Positions 17,487-26,955 of a DNA stretch of 64,000 nt are shown in pieces. The stretch is from Afipia massiliensis (lineage in GTDB: Bacteria > Pseudomonadota > Alphaproteobacteria > Rhizobiales > Xanthobacteraceae): assembly GCF_001006325.2 (NCBI RefSeq), contig NZ_LBIA02000001.1:1117501-1181500 (forward strand), given 5' to 3'. Within the stretch, counting starts at the first letter, position 1; each line of letters begins with the position of its first letter. A model generated the notes under the pieces. It saw only the letters and a program-made list of their open reading frames with translations, did not search any database and had not been told where the DNA came from. Made by a program: the position numbers and the translations under genes.

Positions 17487-17954
17487 ATGAACGTTCATTA
17501 CGCTTTGAAAGTTGAGAGCATCCGAGAAGATTCCGATGATGAACTAGAAGAGGCGCTTCTCTACGTAACATGCAACGAAGAAGCGCTTCCCGTTCCGGGG
17601 ATTATCATCACTGGCGTTGGCGGAAATCTCAATACCCCAGAAGAGCTCTTCCCACTTATCATTACTAACGAAGGAAAAGGAGACTATGGATCATCCTTCA
17701 ATTGGGTGAAGCGGCCGAAATTTGACCGTTATTTCTACACCGACATAAGACACGTGCGCATTGAAGTAGGAGCCGAGTTTTCGGTCAGATTTACGGAATC
17801 GATATCTCAAGACTTGCCTGTAACATCCGATGACACCAACACTCTCGACATAACTAGATTTAAGATTATCGAGCGGATTGTATTGGCAGGCGTAGACAAG
17901 AGTAAGCTCGCGCAAGATGTGCTTCTAGGGCGCGTACTCATAGACCGAGCTTGA
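17487..17954 (+). CDS. Hypothetical acidic protein
   Basis: I do not recognise this 155-residue acidic, beta-rich protein. The ATG has GGGAGAG just upstream. It contains VRIEVGAEFSVRFTE and ends in a hydrophobic helix-like stretch. No signal peptide or membrane helix is visible. It follows the preceding unknown gene closely and may be its partner. Nothing in the sequence indicates a function. Confidence 0.55.
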   Translation: MNVHYALKVESIREDSDDELEEALLYVTCNEEALPVPGIIITGVGGNLNTPEELFPLIITNEGKGDYGSSFNWVKRPKFDRYFYTDIRHVRIEVGAEFSVRFTESISQDLPVTSDDTNTLDITRFKIIERIVLAGVDKSKLAQDVLLGRVLIDRA

Positions 17955-17988
17955 TTGGCACGGGCTTGACCAAATGCATTTGCCGTCT

Positions 17989-18492
17989 TTAGCGTCGAGC
18001 AATTTTATTTCGATGTTCTTCGATCATTTTCGCCGAGACATCTCTAGCGGAGCACAAAGGCTGAGCGCCGCCCGGCCTACTGTATGCGCTTCGACTTCCG
18101 CACGCTCTTCCATTCCGCATCCGATCATCCGGACACGCGCACGGCCTGCCCGTTGAATAGTAGGCCTGTCTACTCGCGGCCACGATCAGCGCTGCAATAG
18201 CGGCGGCAGTTAGCGCCGTTTCAATTTTCTGTTTGGATGATCGCGTTGTCGTCTTCGGTTGATCGGCGGGCTGATGCGGCACGAGAGATAACGGACGTCT
18301 CGATTCCGGAAGCGAAGCCAATTTCGGTTTCGCCGGAGCCTGTGTCTGCACTGGCGCGACTGGAATGGCTTGCGGTGGCGTTTGAACGAGCGCTTGTGAC
18401 GCGACAGGTTTCGCAACGTCCCGCGCTATGCCGTGCCAATAGGCGCCGACACCCAGCGCACCGATTAGCAGGATTTTTCCCCAACGAACCAT
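17989..18492 (-). CDS. Membrane-anchored hypothetical protein with Cys-rich C-terminal motif
   Basis: The N-terminus has an uncleaved or cleaved signal segment (residues 7-20), followed by a Pro/Ala/Gln-rich linker, a second hydrophobic stretch (about 92-107) and a C-terminal module with GRPCACPDD, GRACGSRSAYSRPGG and PLC. I recall this CPCP...SAYSRPGG pattern from many small rhizobial proteins of unknown function, often near nuclease fragments like that at position 1. The conserved cysteines suggest metal binding or disulfides in the periplasm. Function is unknown. Confidence 0.6.
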   Translation of the reverse strand: MVRWGKILLIGALGVGAYWHGIARDVAKPVASQALVQTPPQAIPVAPVQTQAPAKPKLASLPESRRPLSLVPHQPADQPKTTTRSSKQKIETALTAAAIAALIVAASRQAYYSTGRPCACPDDRMRNGRACGSRSAYSRPGGAQPLCSARDVSAKMIEEHRNKIARR

Positions 18493-18776
18493 CCAAGCGG
18501 CCCCGAACTCAATCCCCGGGTGATCCTACTCCATGGAATTCGGGCGAGTCTCGCCCGAAACTTTCGTCGCAACGCATTGGCTGAATCGCCTCCCGGCCCG
18601 GCTGGCAGCGCTGGGGCAGAAAAAAGTAAACCGCTACTCGGCGAAAGGCGCACATCGCAGCTTCTTAAGCTAAGTCCGCGAGCGATTGTTGAGTGAAGTC
18701 AAGGCCAGGTGCTAGCGGCTCGAAGAGATCCGAACTTCCGACCCCCAGGTTCGTATTCAGCCGCTTCAGGACACCG
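18493..18776. other. Intergenic region with hairpin and degenerate tRNA-like fragment
   Basis: There is no convincing gene. A perfect 9-bp stem (18539-18547 with 18551-18559) forms a short hairpin without a clear T run. At 18711-18755 the minus strand resembles the 3' half of a tRNA-Arg (see the separate entry). The region lies between the Cys-motif protein and the 3' end of the integrase gene. Confidence 0.5.
18711..18755 (-). pseudogene. Possible remnant of the 3' half of tRNA-Arg
   Basis: Read on the minus strand, the segment runs TACGAA, CTGGGGGTC, a T-arm-like GGAAGTTCGGATCTCTTCG and then a decayed acceptor. This closely follows my memory of the 3' half of alphaproteobacterial tRNA-Arg(ACG). 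The stem pairs are broken and no 5' half is visible, so it cannot be functional. It may be a tRNA-derived attachment-site relic. The similarity is by eye and unverified. Confidence 0.35.
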
Positions 18777-20310
18777 CTAAAGGGCGATAGTAGGAATTTT
18801 TGATAATTCGCGAAGCAACGCCTCGACTGGAAATTCTCCATAGCTGTCGGCAACAGTTCTTCGCCCGTGGCCGGTGATTGCCTCGAGGATGTCCTTCGCA
18901 AGGCTGTGTCGACGGCCCTGCGTCTTGATGCGATGTCGCCAGGAGTGGCTCGGCGACAATCGCGTATCGATAATGCCGAGGGAGCGCACGAAACGACCAA
19001 TGACTTTGGTGCCGTTGCCGCCCCGCTTGCCAAACTTATCAGGCGCCAAGTGCGGAAAGAGCGGTCCCGTCTTGATGCCCTTCACAAATGTCAAGAAGCC
19101 GCTGTCAATTAGCGCTGGGTGAAGTGGAATGGTTCGTTCGGAGCTGTTGTTCTTGAGAGGGCCCGCTTCAGGATCAAATTTCATACACCAGATACCATCG
19201 ACTTCTATCACGTCATTAACGCGCAACTGGCAGAGTTCTGAAACGCGCGCACCGGAGTAAGCGCCTAGCCACGGCACCCACCTCTTCACAGTATCTTTCT
19301 CAAGCAACGACGCCGCAAGAATTACCTTGGCTTCTTCATCTGTGAAGCTTCGCTTTCTTTCCGTCGCGATCGACTTCACTTCTATTGTTACGCGGTGGGC
19401 CGAGTTTTTGCCCAACTTACGATTGTCGACACCCCACTGCAGAACTGCACGCACCGGCGCCAATTTTGCGTTCTGAATAGTTCTGGATTTCAATCCCGCA
19501 TCGACCATCGAGCTTTTCCAGCGGATCAAATCTTCACTGGAGATTTTGCCGGCGTCACCATGGCCAAGGAAGGCTTCCAACGTTTGAAGAACTCGCTTCC
19601 ACTCATAGAGTGTTTTCGCTGCTGGCTTCCGTTCAGTGGACCAACCCTCGAAAAGTTCGGTTAGCGAAATCGACTTCGCCAACTCGGATGATGTGACAAC
19701 GTCGGTATGCCAGGACGTCGAGCTCTGTGGGCCGATGCCGAATTCGCCCTTAGCATAGCGAGCAAGTGTCAGACTTGCGCGCTGGATCGCAAAGCTCAAA
19801 GCCCTTGCGAGGATCAGTTCGCTGTCGGCATTAACGGTCAGACCGCTAGACTTGAGGCACTCTCTCGCTCCCGCCCGGCACCAATTTTCCATATCACGCA
19901 GCTTCGATTCATCAGCGTCGACTTCCAATAGGAAGTTCACTGATAAGGTCCCTGCTTTCGAAGGCGCTGCGACGCCCCACAGGCGTTCCGCCAAATCGAC
20001 ACGCCATGTCGTCTGAGCGCTTGGATTGTCTTTGTAGGTTGCGAGCCATCGGTCATGCCAAGGGGCGGCAATTTCATGCGCCTGCCGCTCGCTCAGAGTT
20101 TGGGGACCTGCTCTCAGATTTGCCCAGCGGGTTTCAACTTCTGTAAGCGCTTCTGCATGTCGCTTCTTTGCGATCGCAGGGTCTTTCGTTTGAAGGCTGC
20201 GCTTCTCTTCGCTTACCGACGAGCGCCCGCAAATCCGCAGGCACACCTCTGCGAAACCAATAAACACCGCTATCAGGATGCTTCCAGGGACGTGACATAG
20301 CCAAGGGCAT
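18777..20310 (-). pseudogene. Tyrosine recombinase/integrase, frameshifted near the N-terminus
   Basis: The C-terminal catalytic domain is complete: Arg in GARVSELCQL, HSWRH, GHGRR and the Tyr in DSYGEF. The uninterrupted frame runs back into the tRNA and gives a meaningless N-terminus. A second frame from the ATG at 20310 encodes the expected start (MPLAMSRPWK..GVYWFRRGVPADLRALVGKR). The two frames meet at about 20205-20220, where the proper continuation EEKRSLQTKDP begins. A one-base insertion or two-base deletion explains this. Either the gene is broken, or there is a sequencing error or frameshifting. Its place beside tRNA-Phe makes it the integrase of this island. Confidence 0.8.
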
Positions 20311-20395
20311 TTGTACCAGCCTTTTGTACCAAGCCGGTAGCCATAAGCCTCTGATTTTGCATTAGTTCTGTGGAAACAATCGCTTAGAAAGGCGA

Positions 20396-20471
20396 TGGTG
20401 CCCAGGGGCGGGATCGAACCACCGACACTGCGATTTTCAGTCGCATGCTCTACCAACTGAGCTACCTGGGC
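20396..20471 (-). tRNA. tRNA-Phe (GAA)
   Basis: On the minus strand the sequence folds as a standard cloverleaf. The acceptor GCCCAGG pairs with CCTGGGC, the anticodon loop is CTGAAAA (anticodon GAA) with stems TGCGA/TCGCA, the T-loop GTTCGATCC is canonical, and the 3' CCA is encoded (20396-20398). Its 3' end borders the integrase and is the likely integration site of the island. It follows maf and yacG in the same direction. Confidence 0.97.
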
Positions 20472-20635
20472 GCCGCCCCGAACGCTGCCCGGGGAGAGCG
20501 CCGGTTTATAGTGAGACAGGGCCGCGCTGTCCAGCCATTGGCGGAATTTCCCGGTGGGCTGTGAACGGCGGAAGTGCCTCGCAAAATTCCATCGGATTCA
20601 AGGGCTTCCGGAGCGGCCGGAAAGCGCCGAACAGC

Positions 20636-20830
20636 CTATTTCGGCTCGTCCGGCTCGTCCTCGTTGTCGCTCTCCCGCGCCGGAATGGCATAGGAGCCCG
20701 ACAGCCAGCGATTCAGGTCGACATCGCGGCAGCGCTCCGAACAGAACGGCTTCGAGGCCTCGACCGGCGGCTTGCCGCAGATCGGGCAGGGCTTCGCCGC
20801 GGACGCGGATTTCGTGCCGTCAGCTGGCAT
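20636..20830 (-). CDS. yacG: DNA gyrase inhibitor YacG
   Basis: This 64-residue protein has the YacG zinc site CPICGKP...[15 protein letters not shown]. In known cases YacG binds zinc and GyrB and inhibits gyrase. The short acidic tail (DNEDEPDEP) is typical. It overlaps the end of maf by 11 bases and precedes tRNA-Phe, a conserved arrangement in this bacterial group. Confidence 0.93.
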   Translation of the reverse strand: MPADGTKSASAAKPCPICGKPPVEASKPFCSERCRDVDLNRWLSGSYAIPARESDNEDEPDEPK

Positions 20831-21443
20831 TCAACCAGCCGAACCGGATCGGAAAGCCCTCGCCGCCAAGCAGCGCCGTGGTCTCGTACAAGGGCAATCC
20901 AACGACGTTAGAGTAGGAGCCGACCAGCTTGACCACGAACGAGCCGGCGATGCCCTGCACGGCATAGCCGCCTGCCTTGCTGCGCCATTCGCCGGAGCCG
21001 ATATAGGCTTGAATGTCGTCCTCGCTCAGCCGCTTGAAGCGCACCCGGGTTTCCACCAGCCGCTGGCGGAAGCTTTCCTTCGGAGTGACCAGGCAAATCG
21101 CGGTGTAAACGCGATGGTTGCGGCCCGACAGCAACCGCAGGCACTGCGACGCTTCATCCACCAGTTCCGCCTTCGGCAGGATCCGGCGACCGACCGCGAC
21201 CACGGTATCGGCGGCAAGAATGTAGGAGCCGCGCAGTTCGTCATCGAGCTGCACCGACTTGAGCGCGGCATCGGCCTTGGCGCGCGCGAGGCGATTGGCG
21301 CAGGCGCGGGGCAGCTCACCGCGCTTCGGGGTCTCGTCGACATCGGCCGGGCGCAGCGCGTCGGGCTCGATACCGGCCTGATTGAGCAGGCTGAGACGCC
21401 GCGGCGAGCCGGAGGCGAGAACGAATTTGGGGCTGCCTAGCAT
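20820..21443 (-). CDS. maf: Maf-like nucleoside triphosphate pyrophosphatase
   Basis: This 207-residue protein begins with the diagnostic [12 protein letters not shown], followed by DVDETP and ILAADTVV, and later shows [14 protein letters not shown] residues ([13 protein letters not shown]) of the Maf family. Such enzymes hydrolyse non-canonical nucleotides (dTTP, UTP and methylated forms) to monophosphates and help housecleaning and cell-division control. Start and length match the family. It is upstream of yacG with an overlap of 11 bases. Confidence 0.93.
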   Translation of the reverse strand: MLGSPKFVLASGSPRRLSLLNQAGIEPDALRPADVDETPKRGELPRACANRLARAKADAALKSVQLDDELRGSYILAADTVVAVGRRILPKAELVDEASQCLRLLSGRNHRVYTAICLVTPKESFRQRLVETRVRFKRLSEDDIQAYIGSGEWRSKAGGYAVQGIAGSFVVKLVGSYSNVVGLPLYETTALLGGEGFPIRFGWLNAS

Positions 21444-21553
21444 GCGGGGTTTATCGATTTCGCTCGGGGGTCAATGGGCGCGGAAACTATCCGAAGGGCG
21501 CGGCGGCGACAACAGCATGACGGCGCGCCAGAGGTCGATTCTGGAGGATTTGG

Positions 21554-22006
21554 CTACTCGTTCTTGATGGCGGCCGGCGCGAATCGCTCACGGATCCGCT
21601 GGCGCAAACTGTCCCGGACATGCCGGTAGGCATCGAGCTGCAGTTCGCGGCGGCCCTCGACGCCGACCGGGTCGGGCGTCGGCCAGTATTCGACCTCGGT
21701 CGCCGAGGTCGTGGTCAACTGCAGCGCCTTGTGATGCGCCTCCGGCGACAGCGTCACGATCAGATCGAAGTTCAGGCCTTCCCAGTCTTCCAGATCGGCG
21801 ACCGTCCACGGCTTGTGATTTGAAATATCGAGGCCGATCTCCTTCATCACGGCGACGGCGAAGGGATCGAGATCGGCCTTGCTGACACCGGCCGACTGCA
21901 CATAGAGCCCACGCGGAACCAGATGGCGCAGCAGGCACGCCGCCGTCGGCGAGCGGACGCTGTTCTGTCCGCACATGAACAGGACAGCTTGCGGAGACCG
22001 CGCCAT
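21554..22006 (-). CDS. Low-molecular-weight protein-tyrosine-phosphatase/ArsC-like protein
   Basis: This 150-residue protein contains the P-loop CGQNSVRS (CX5R followed by Ser), where Cys is the nucleophile and Arg binds phosphate, and a WPTPDP segment with the general-acid Asp. The same fold serves tyrosine phosphatases and thioredoxin-coupled arsenate reductases. The lack of extra conserved Cys residues favours a phosphatase. It sits between UPF0262 and maf in the conserved hisD-UPF0262-phosphatase-maf order. The infA gene that I recall at this spot in some relatives does not fit in the 110-base gap to maf. Confidence 0.85.
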   Translation of the reverse strand: MARSPQAVLFMCGQNSVRSPTAACLLRHLVPRGLYVQSAGVSKADLDPFAVAVMKEIGLDISNHKPWTVADLEDWEGLNFDLIVTLSPEAHHKALQLTTTSATEVEYWPTPDPVGVEGRRELQLDAYRHVRDSLRQRIRERFAPAAIKNE

Positions 22007-22068
22007 CTCTCAGGCTCGCCCGTCAATGATGCGTATGAGACGTTTCGCGATCATGCATTCCCGCTTGC

Positions 22069-22113
22069 GCATGATCTGATCCGAAAATCGGTTTCCACTT
22101 TTCGGGATCATGC
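22069..22113. repeat. Palindromic intergenic repeat, family 1, copy 1
   Basis: The pattern is GCATGATC, a short spacer, CCGAAAA, CGGTTTCCAC, TTTTCGG, GATCATGC, with the arms as inverted repeats. Two more copies are at 24600-24644 and 38924-38968. Here the repeat overlaps the stop codon of the UPF0262 gene. I recall this sequence as abundant in Bradyrhizobium-group genomes. Confidence 0.8.
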
Positions 22114-22617
22114 GCTGCCACCGTCACCCTTCCAGTGCAGCACCGAGATCAGGGTGAACAGCCGGCGCGAGGTCTCGAAGTCGATCCGCACCTTGCCCTC
22201 AAGACGCTCCATCAGCGTGCGCGAGCCTTCGTCGTGCACGCCGCGGCGGCCCATATCGATGGCTTCGATCTTGTCCGGCGTCGCGGTGCGGATTGCCTGA
22301 TAGTAGCTGTCGCAGATCATGAAGTAGTCCTTCACGATCCGGCGGAACGGCGTCAGCGACAACAGGTGCACCACGCAGGGCGTGCCGTCCTCGCGCTTGA
22401 TGTCGAACATCAGGCGGTTACCGGTGATGCCGATATGCAGGGTGAACGGCCCGCTATGGCCCCCCTCCGGCACGAACAGGTTTTTCTCGACCAGATCGTA
22501 GATCGCAATCGCGCGTTCGTGCTCGATATCCGGCCCCGATCGCCCGATCGATTCCTCATCGAGCGTCACCGTGACGACGCGGTTGTTGGCATCCTCATCT
22601 GGCGGCGGCTTGCTCAT
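22108..22617 (-). CDS. UPF0262 family protein
   Basis: This 169-residue protein is recognised by its segments [30 protein letters not shown] and [11 protein letters not shown] and by its place directly after hisD, with a 4-base overlap of its start with the hisD stop. The function of the family is not established. The stop codon lies inside a palindromic repeat that may also end transcription. Confidence 0.85.
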   Translation of the reverse strand: MSKPPPDEDANNRVVTVTLDEESIGRSGPDIEHERAIAIYDLVEKNLFVPEGGHSGPFTLHIGITGNRLMFDIKREDGTPCVVHLLSLTPFRRIVKDYFMICDSYYQAIRTATPDKIEAIDMGRRGVHDEGSRTLMERLEGKVRIDFETSRRLFTLISVLHWKGDGGSA

Positions 22618-23912
22618 GACAGATTAAGCCGCAACCCGACCGAGCGCGCGTGGGCATCGAGCCCTTCGGCCTTGCCGAGCGTCATCGCCGCCGGTCCCAA
22701 AGCGCGGAGCTGCTCGGGCCCGCATTTCAGGATCGAGGTCCGCTTCATGAAATCGAGTACGCCGAGGCCCGACGAGAACCGCGCCGAGCGCGCCGTCGGC
22801 AGCACGTGATTCGAACCGCCGACATAGTCGCCGATCGCTTCCGGCGTATGCGCGCCGAGGAAGATCGCGCCGGCATTACGGATGCGCGCGCTCAGGCCTT
22901 CGGGATCGGCGGTGATGATTTCCAGATGCTCGGCAGCAATGGCGTCGGCGAGCGCGATCGATTCATCGAGCGACTTGACGACAATGATCGCGCCGAACTC
23001 GTTCCACGAGGCGCGTGCAATGGCCGCGCGCGGCAGCGTCGTCAGTTGCGCTTCGACAGCGCGCTCGACGTCGTTCGCGAGCGACTCGTCATCGGTGATG
23101 AGGATCGACTGCGAGTCCGCGCCATGTTCGGCCTGCGCCAGCAGGTCGGCGGCGATCCAGTCCGGATTCGCGGTGCGATCCGCGATCACCAGCACTTCGG
23201 ACGGACCCGCGATCATGTCGATGCCGACCTTGCCGAACACCAGCCGCTTGGCCGCGGCGACATAGGCGTTGCCCGGGCCGACGATCTTCGCCACCGGCGC
23301 GATGGCCGCGGTGCCATAGGCGAGTGCGGCCACGGCCTGCGCGCCGCCGACGCGATAGATTTCCGAGACGCCGCCGAGATGCGCTGCCGCCAGCACCAGC
23401 GGATTGAGGATTTTCCCGTCCGGGGTCGGTACGGCCATCACCACGCGCGGAACGCCGGCAACCACGGCCGGCACCACGTTCATGAGCACCGACGACGGAT
23501 AGGCCGCGGTCCCGCCCGGCACGTAAAGGCCGACAGCCTCGACCGCGCTCCAGCGCCAGCCGAGTTCGACGCCCTGTGCATCCGTGAAACGTTCGTCCTT
23601 CGGCATCTGCCGCTGGTGAAACGCCTCGATCCGGTCGCGCGCGAACCTCAGCGCATCGAGCGTTGCAGCATCGCATGCCTTCACGGCGTCTTCGATCTCG
23701 GCCGGCGTGAAGCGCAGGCCGCTGGCCTCGACGGAGAAGCGGTCGAACTTTCGGGTCGCCTCGATGACAGCGGCATCGCCGCGCATGCGCACGTCGTCGA
23801 TGATGGCGCGAACCACGTTCTCGACGTCGGCCGACGCCTCGCGTTTGGTCGCGAGAAAGGCGTTGAAGCGCTCGCTGAAGTCGGCGCTGTGGCTATTGAG
23901 GCGGATCGGCAT
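22614..23912 (-). CDS. hisD: Histidinol dehydrogenase
   Basis: This enzyme oxidises L-histidinol to L-histidine in two NAD-dependent steps, the last reaction of histidine synthesis. The sequence shows the family motifs [54 protein letters not shown] and AEHLEI (zinc and catalytic residues). I chose the ATG at 23912 (MPIRLNS), the usual N-terminus, rather than the longer frame from 23963. The length is 432 residues, as expected. It is co-directional with murA and DUF2948. Confidence 0.96.
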   Translation of the reverse strand: MPIRLNSHSADFSERFNAFLATKREASADVENVVRAIIDDVRMRGDAAVIEATRKFDRFSVEASGLRFTPAEIEDAVKACDAATLDALRFARDRIEAFHQRQMPKDERFTDAQGVELGWRWSAVEAVGLYVPGGTAAYPSSVLMNVVPAVVAGVPRVVMAVPTPDGKILNPLVLAAAHLGGVSEIYRVGGAQAVAALAYGTAAIAPVAKIVGPGNAYVAAAKRLVFGKVGIDMIAGPSEVLVIADRTANPDWIAADLLAQAEHGADSQSILITDDESLANDVERAVEAQLTTLPRAAIARASWNEFGAIIVVKSLDESIALADAIAAEHLEIITADPEGLSARIRNAGAIFLGAHTPEAIGDYVGGSNHVLPTARSARFSSGLGVLDFMKRTSILKCGPEQLRALGPAAMTLGKAEGLDAHARSVGLRLNLS

Positions 23913-24085
23913 TTCAGGGTCCGGCAGGCTCGCGCATGGCTGTAAAATCATGCGCTCATTCAATCATTTAACGATGTGACCCCGAGCAGTGACGCCAGAT
24001 CACCGCCAACCCATAACATTCTCAGGATAAAACCGCGAGCGGGACCGCCCGGATTGGTTGCTAAATGTCTGTGCCCGCAGGCAGA

Positions 24086-24568
24086 TTAGGTGGCAGCGGC
24101 GCCGTCCACCAGATCAGCGTCCAGACTGTCCGGGCCGAGATCGGCCAGCTCGCATTCGAGGCATTCGACCTCGAGCCGCAACACCCCGCCGCTGGCGAAC
24201 AGCAGCATCACCTGACCGCCCGGTGTCTTGCCCGGATGGAATTCCAGCCCGAGCAGGGTCAACGGAAGTTCCGGGGCATCCATGTCGATCTCGCGCGATT
24301 GGCACGACAGCACGCGGTCGAACCGCAGCGCCGAGATCAGCCGCCGCGGGACGCAATCACCCGCAATGATGTCCTCGCAGTCCAGCCGCCGCATCGCGAC
24401 CACGAGACGCTTCTCGGCTTGCCGCCACAGAATGTCGCCCGCGACGACCGCCGCGTCCTGAATGTGCGCGGAGATCACCGCCAGATCATCGCCATCCAGC
24501 GCGGCGAGTTTGCGTTGAGAAAATTTCTGCTGAGCCGTTGTGTTCTGAGACGCTTTGTTCTGGGACAT
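24086..24568 (-). CDS. DUF2948 family protein
   Basis: This protein of about 160 residues starts at the ATG at 24568 (MSQNKASQN). It has the conserved run LAALDGDDLAVISAHIQDA near the start and LECELADLG near the end. The family lies between murA and hisD in many alphaproteobacteria, as here, and has no established function. The longer open frame to 24769 runs into murA and lacks support. Confidence 0.85.
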   Translation of the reverse strand: MSQNKASQNTTAQQKFSQRKLAALDGDDLAVISAHIQDAAVVAGDILWRQAEKRLVVAMRRLDCEDIIAGDCVPRRLISALRFDRVLSCQSREIDMDAPELPLTLLGLEFHPGKTPGGQVMLLFASGGVLRLEVECLECELADLGPDSLDADLVDGAAAT

Positions 24569-24599
24569 GGCCCCGCCTGAAAAGACTTTAGTTATCTGG

Positions 24600-24644
24600 G
24601 CATGATCTTTCCCGAAAACCGGTTCCCACTTTTCGGGATCATGC
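24600..24644. repeat. Palindromic intergenic repeat, family 1, copy 2
   Basis: GCATGATC...CCCGAAAACCGGTTCCCACTT...GGGATCATGC fills almost the whole gap between murA and the DUF2948 gene. Its end touches the murA stop at 24645. It matches the copies at 22069 and 38924 with a few substitutions that keep the stem pairing. Confidence 0.85.
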
Positions 24645-25934
24645 CTAACCGCTAATACGCTCAATGGTCGCACCGCAGGCCGACAGCTTTTCCTCAAGCC
24701 GTTCGAAGCCGCGGTCGAGATGATACACGCGATTGACGGTGGTCTCGCCTTCGGCCGCCAGCGCGGCAATCACCAGTGACACGGATGCGCGCAGGTCGGT
24801 CGCCATCACCGGCGCACCGCGCAGCTTGGCAATGCCGTCGATGATCGCGGTTTCGCCGTCCAGCGAAATTCGCGCGCCGAAGCGCGCCAGCTCCTGCACG
24901 TGCATGAAGCGGTTCTCGAAAATCGTTTCGGTGATGTGCGACGAGCCCTTCGCGCAGGCCATCAGCGCCATGAGTTGCGCCTGCAGGTCGGTCGGGAAGC
25001 CGGGGAACGGCGCGGTCGTGACCTTGACCGGGCTGATGCCCGCACCGTTGCGCGTGACGCGGATGCCTTCGTTGTTCGGCGTGATGGTGGCGCCGGCTTC
25101 CGTCAGCACGTCGAGCGCCGACTGCAGCAGTTCGGGGCGCGCGCCGGCAAGCTGAACGTCACCGCCCGTCATCGCAACGGCCATGGCATAGGTGCCGGCC
25201 TCGATCCGGTCCGGCAACACGGTGTGCCGCGCGCCATGCAGCTTCTTGACACCCTCGATCACGATGCGGGGCGTCCCCGCGCCGGAAATCTTCGCGCCCA
25301 TCTTGTTGAGACAGTCGGCGACATCGACGATCTCGGGCTCGCAGGCCGCGTTGTTGATGACGGTCGTGCCCTTGGCCAGCGTCGCGGCCATCAGCGCCAC
25401 ATGGGTGCCGCTGACAGTGACCTTGGGGAAATCGATCTCAGCCCCGGTCAGGCCGCCGGGCGCTCTGGCGATCACGTAGCCGCCGTCGATCTGCAATTCC
25501 GCGCCGAGTTTCTCCAGCGCCATGATGAGGAGGTCCACGGGACGGGTGCCGATGGCGCAGCCGCCGGGCAGCGAGACCTTGGCCACATGCATCCGCGCCA
25601 GCAGCGGCGCGATCACCCAGAAGCTGGCGCGCATCTTCGAAACCAGCTCATAGGGCGCCGTGGTGTCGATGATGTTGGCCGCGGAGATGTGCAGCGTCTG
25701 GCCCTGATACTCATGATCGCCGGGACGCTTGCCCTTCGACATGATGTCGAGGCCATGATTGCCGAGAATCCGCTGCAGCTGCGCGACGTCGGCCAGACGC
25801 GGCACGTTGTCGAGAATCAGGGTCTCATCGGTCAGCAAGCTGGCGATCATCAGCGGCAAAGCCGCGTTCTTCGCGCCGGAAATCGGAATAATGCCATTGA
25901 GCTTGTTGCCGCCGACAATGCGAATGCGATCCAT
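24645..25934 (-). CDS. murA: UDP-N-acetylglucosamine 1-carboxyvinyltransferase
   Basis: MurA adds enolpyruvate from PEP to UDP-GlcNAc, the first committed step of peptidoglycan synthesis. The 429-residue protein has the substrate Lys-Asn pair (SGAKNAAL, Lys22) and the catalytic Cys in [11 protein letters not shown] (about Cys126), the residue targeted by fosfomycin. It ends with the typical [14 protein letters not shown] region. The start MDRIRIVGG matches the family. Confidence 0.97.
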   Translation of the reverse strand: MDRIRIVGGNKLNGIIPISGAKNAALPLMIASLLTDETLILDNVPRLADVAQLQRILGNHGLDIMSKGKRPGDHEYQGQTLHISAANIIDTTAPYELVSKMRASFWVIAPLLARMHVAKVSLPGGCAIGTRPVDLLIMALEKLGAELQIDGGYVIARAPGGLTGAEIDFPKVTVSGTHVALMAATLAKGTTVINNAACEPEIVDVADCLNKMGAKISGAGTPRIVIEGVKKLHGARHTVLPDRIEAGTYAMAVAMTGGDVQLAGARPELLQSALDVLTEAGATITPNNEGIRVTRNGAGISPVKVTTAPFPGFPTDLQAQLMALMACAKGSSHITETIFENRFMHVQELARFGARISLDGETAIIDGIAKLRGAPVMATDLRASVSLVIAALAAEGETTVNRVYHLDRGFERLEEKLSACGATIERISG

Positions 25935-26104
25935 GCCAAACCTGCCCTGTTGCGGATAACCGGCTTTTAGCGTGTTTCATCGGAGGTGGAAACCGCGCGC
26001 CGGGACGCCCAAAACCCGGCATTTCAGGTTAATACCTGAAAAATCGCTCGAATTGTGTCGGCCGGGCGAGGGATGGCGCTGACGGCCTCCGGGCCCTGAT
26101 GCGA

Positions 26105-26770
26105 TCAGGCCCCGGCCTTGTTGATATCGTCCATCTCCAGGATCGGCTTCGGATAGCCGCGCTTGGCCACCGCGAGCATGGCGCGGCCGACCTTTTCGCT
26201 GGTGGTGACATATTTCGGCGCGACCCGATGCAGGAATGTCAGCAGCGGCGCGGTCGCGACATAGATCGCCTGAACCCACGCCGTTTTCGACCGCACGCCG
26301 TACAGCGGCTGGATCGCGCCGGGACGGAACATGTAGGCGGCCTTGAACGGCAGCTTGAGCAGATCGTTCTCGGTCTTGCCCTTGACGCGGGCCCACATCA
26401 CGCGGCCCTGCTCGGTGCGGTCGGCGCCCGCGCCGGTGACATAGACGAAAGTCATGCCCGGATTGAGCCGCGCCAGCGGACGCGCCGCCGCGAGCGTGAT
26501 GTCGTAGGTCAGATGGCGGTAGCGCTCCTCGTCCAGACCCAATGATGTCACGCCGAGACAAAAGAAGCAGGCGTCATAACCCGTCATGTCATTTTCGATG
26601 GCCGAGAAGTCGAGAAAGTCCTTGTGCACGAGTTCGCGTAGCTTCGGGTGCGGCTGACCGGTGGCACTGCGGCCAACCGTCAGCACCTGCGTCACATCTG
26701 GATCGCGCAAACATTCGCGCAGCACGCCCTGCCCAACCATGCCGGTCGCGCCGAAGACAATGACTTTCAT
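26105..26770 (-). CDS. NAD(P)-binding Rossmann-fold protein
   Basis: This 221-residue protein begins with MKVIVFGATGMVGQGV, the GxxGxxG nucleotide-binding turn of short NAD-dependent epimerase/reductase-like proteins. No YxxxK catalytic pair is evident at the usual place, so it belongs to the atypical NmrA/oxidoreductase HTATIP2-like group. The substrate is unknown. It is monocistronic and followed by no close partner. Confidence 0.8.
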   Translation of the reverse strand: MKVIVFGATGMVGQGVLRECLRDPDVTQVLTVGRSATGQPHPKLRELVHKDFLDFSAIENDMTGYDACFFCLGVTSLGLDEERYRHLTYDITLAAARPLARLNPGMTFVYVTGAGADRTEQGRVMWARVKGKTENDLLKLPFKAAYMFRPGAIQPLYGVRSKTAWVQAIYVATAPLLTFLHRVAPKYVTTSEKVGRAMLAVAKRGYPKPILEMDDINKAGA

Positions 26771-26873
26771 CGACGCTCCAATGGTCTAGTGGAGTGTTGA
26801 CATTCGCGGCCCGATCGACCGCGAGCTCACAAAGCGAAGGTCAAATCCAAACTCTACTAGAAACCTATATTTC

Positions 26874-26949
26874 CTAGTGGTCCCTTGATTCTAACATTCG
26901 CAAGAATGTCTGCTGAAACGAAATGCGAATGTTAGAATCGGACCACTAG
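26874..26949. repeat. Long imperfect palindrome with CTAGTGG ends (family 2, copy 1)
   Basis: The outer arms CTAGTGGTCC and GGACCACTAG enclose inner arms GATTCTAACATTCGCA and TGCGAATGTTAGAATC. The whole 76-base element can form a long hairpin. A related element with different inner arms is at 57754-57828. It lies between two minus-strand genes and may also act as a transcription terminator. Confidence 0.8.
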
Positions 26950-26955
26950 CGCGTA

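Larger units (their letters stand above)
1..20399. mobile_element. Genomic (defence) island integrated at tRNA-Phe, right end; left end outside window
   Basis: The segment ends at the 3' end of a tRNA-Phe gene with a tyrosine integrase directly next to it, the classic layout of a tRNA-integrated island. Its contents are accessory: several nucleases, a DNA methyltransferase, McrBC, a membrane cassette and unknown genes. By eye the base composition is more AT-rich than after 20.5 kb, where conserved alphaproteobacterial housekeeping gene order begins. I did not find a second copy of the tRNA 3' end in the window, so the other attachment site is probably further left. The exact extent is inferred. 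Confidence 0.8.

Noticed and set aside
20311-20456. N-terminal extension of the integrase frame into tRNA-Phe
   Set aside because: The residues are a translation of the tRNA and its flank; the true N-terminus is in another frame from the ATG at 20310.
21444-21553. Small infA gene between maf and the phosphatase gene
   Set aside because: The gap is only about 110 bases, too short for the 72-codon infA found here in some relatives.
22650-23945. Long plus-strand open frame opposite hisD
   Set aside because: Its composition is that of an antisense shadow; hisD on the other strand has all family motifs.
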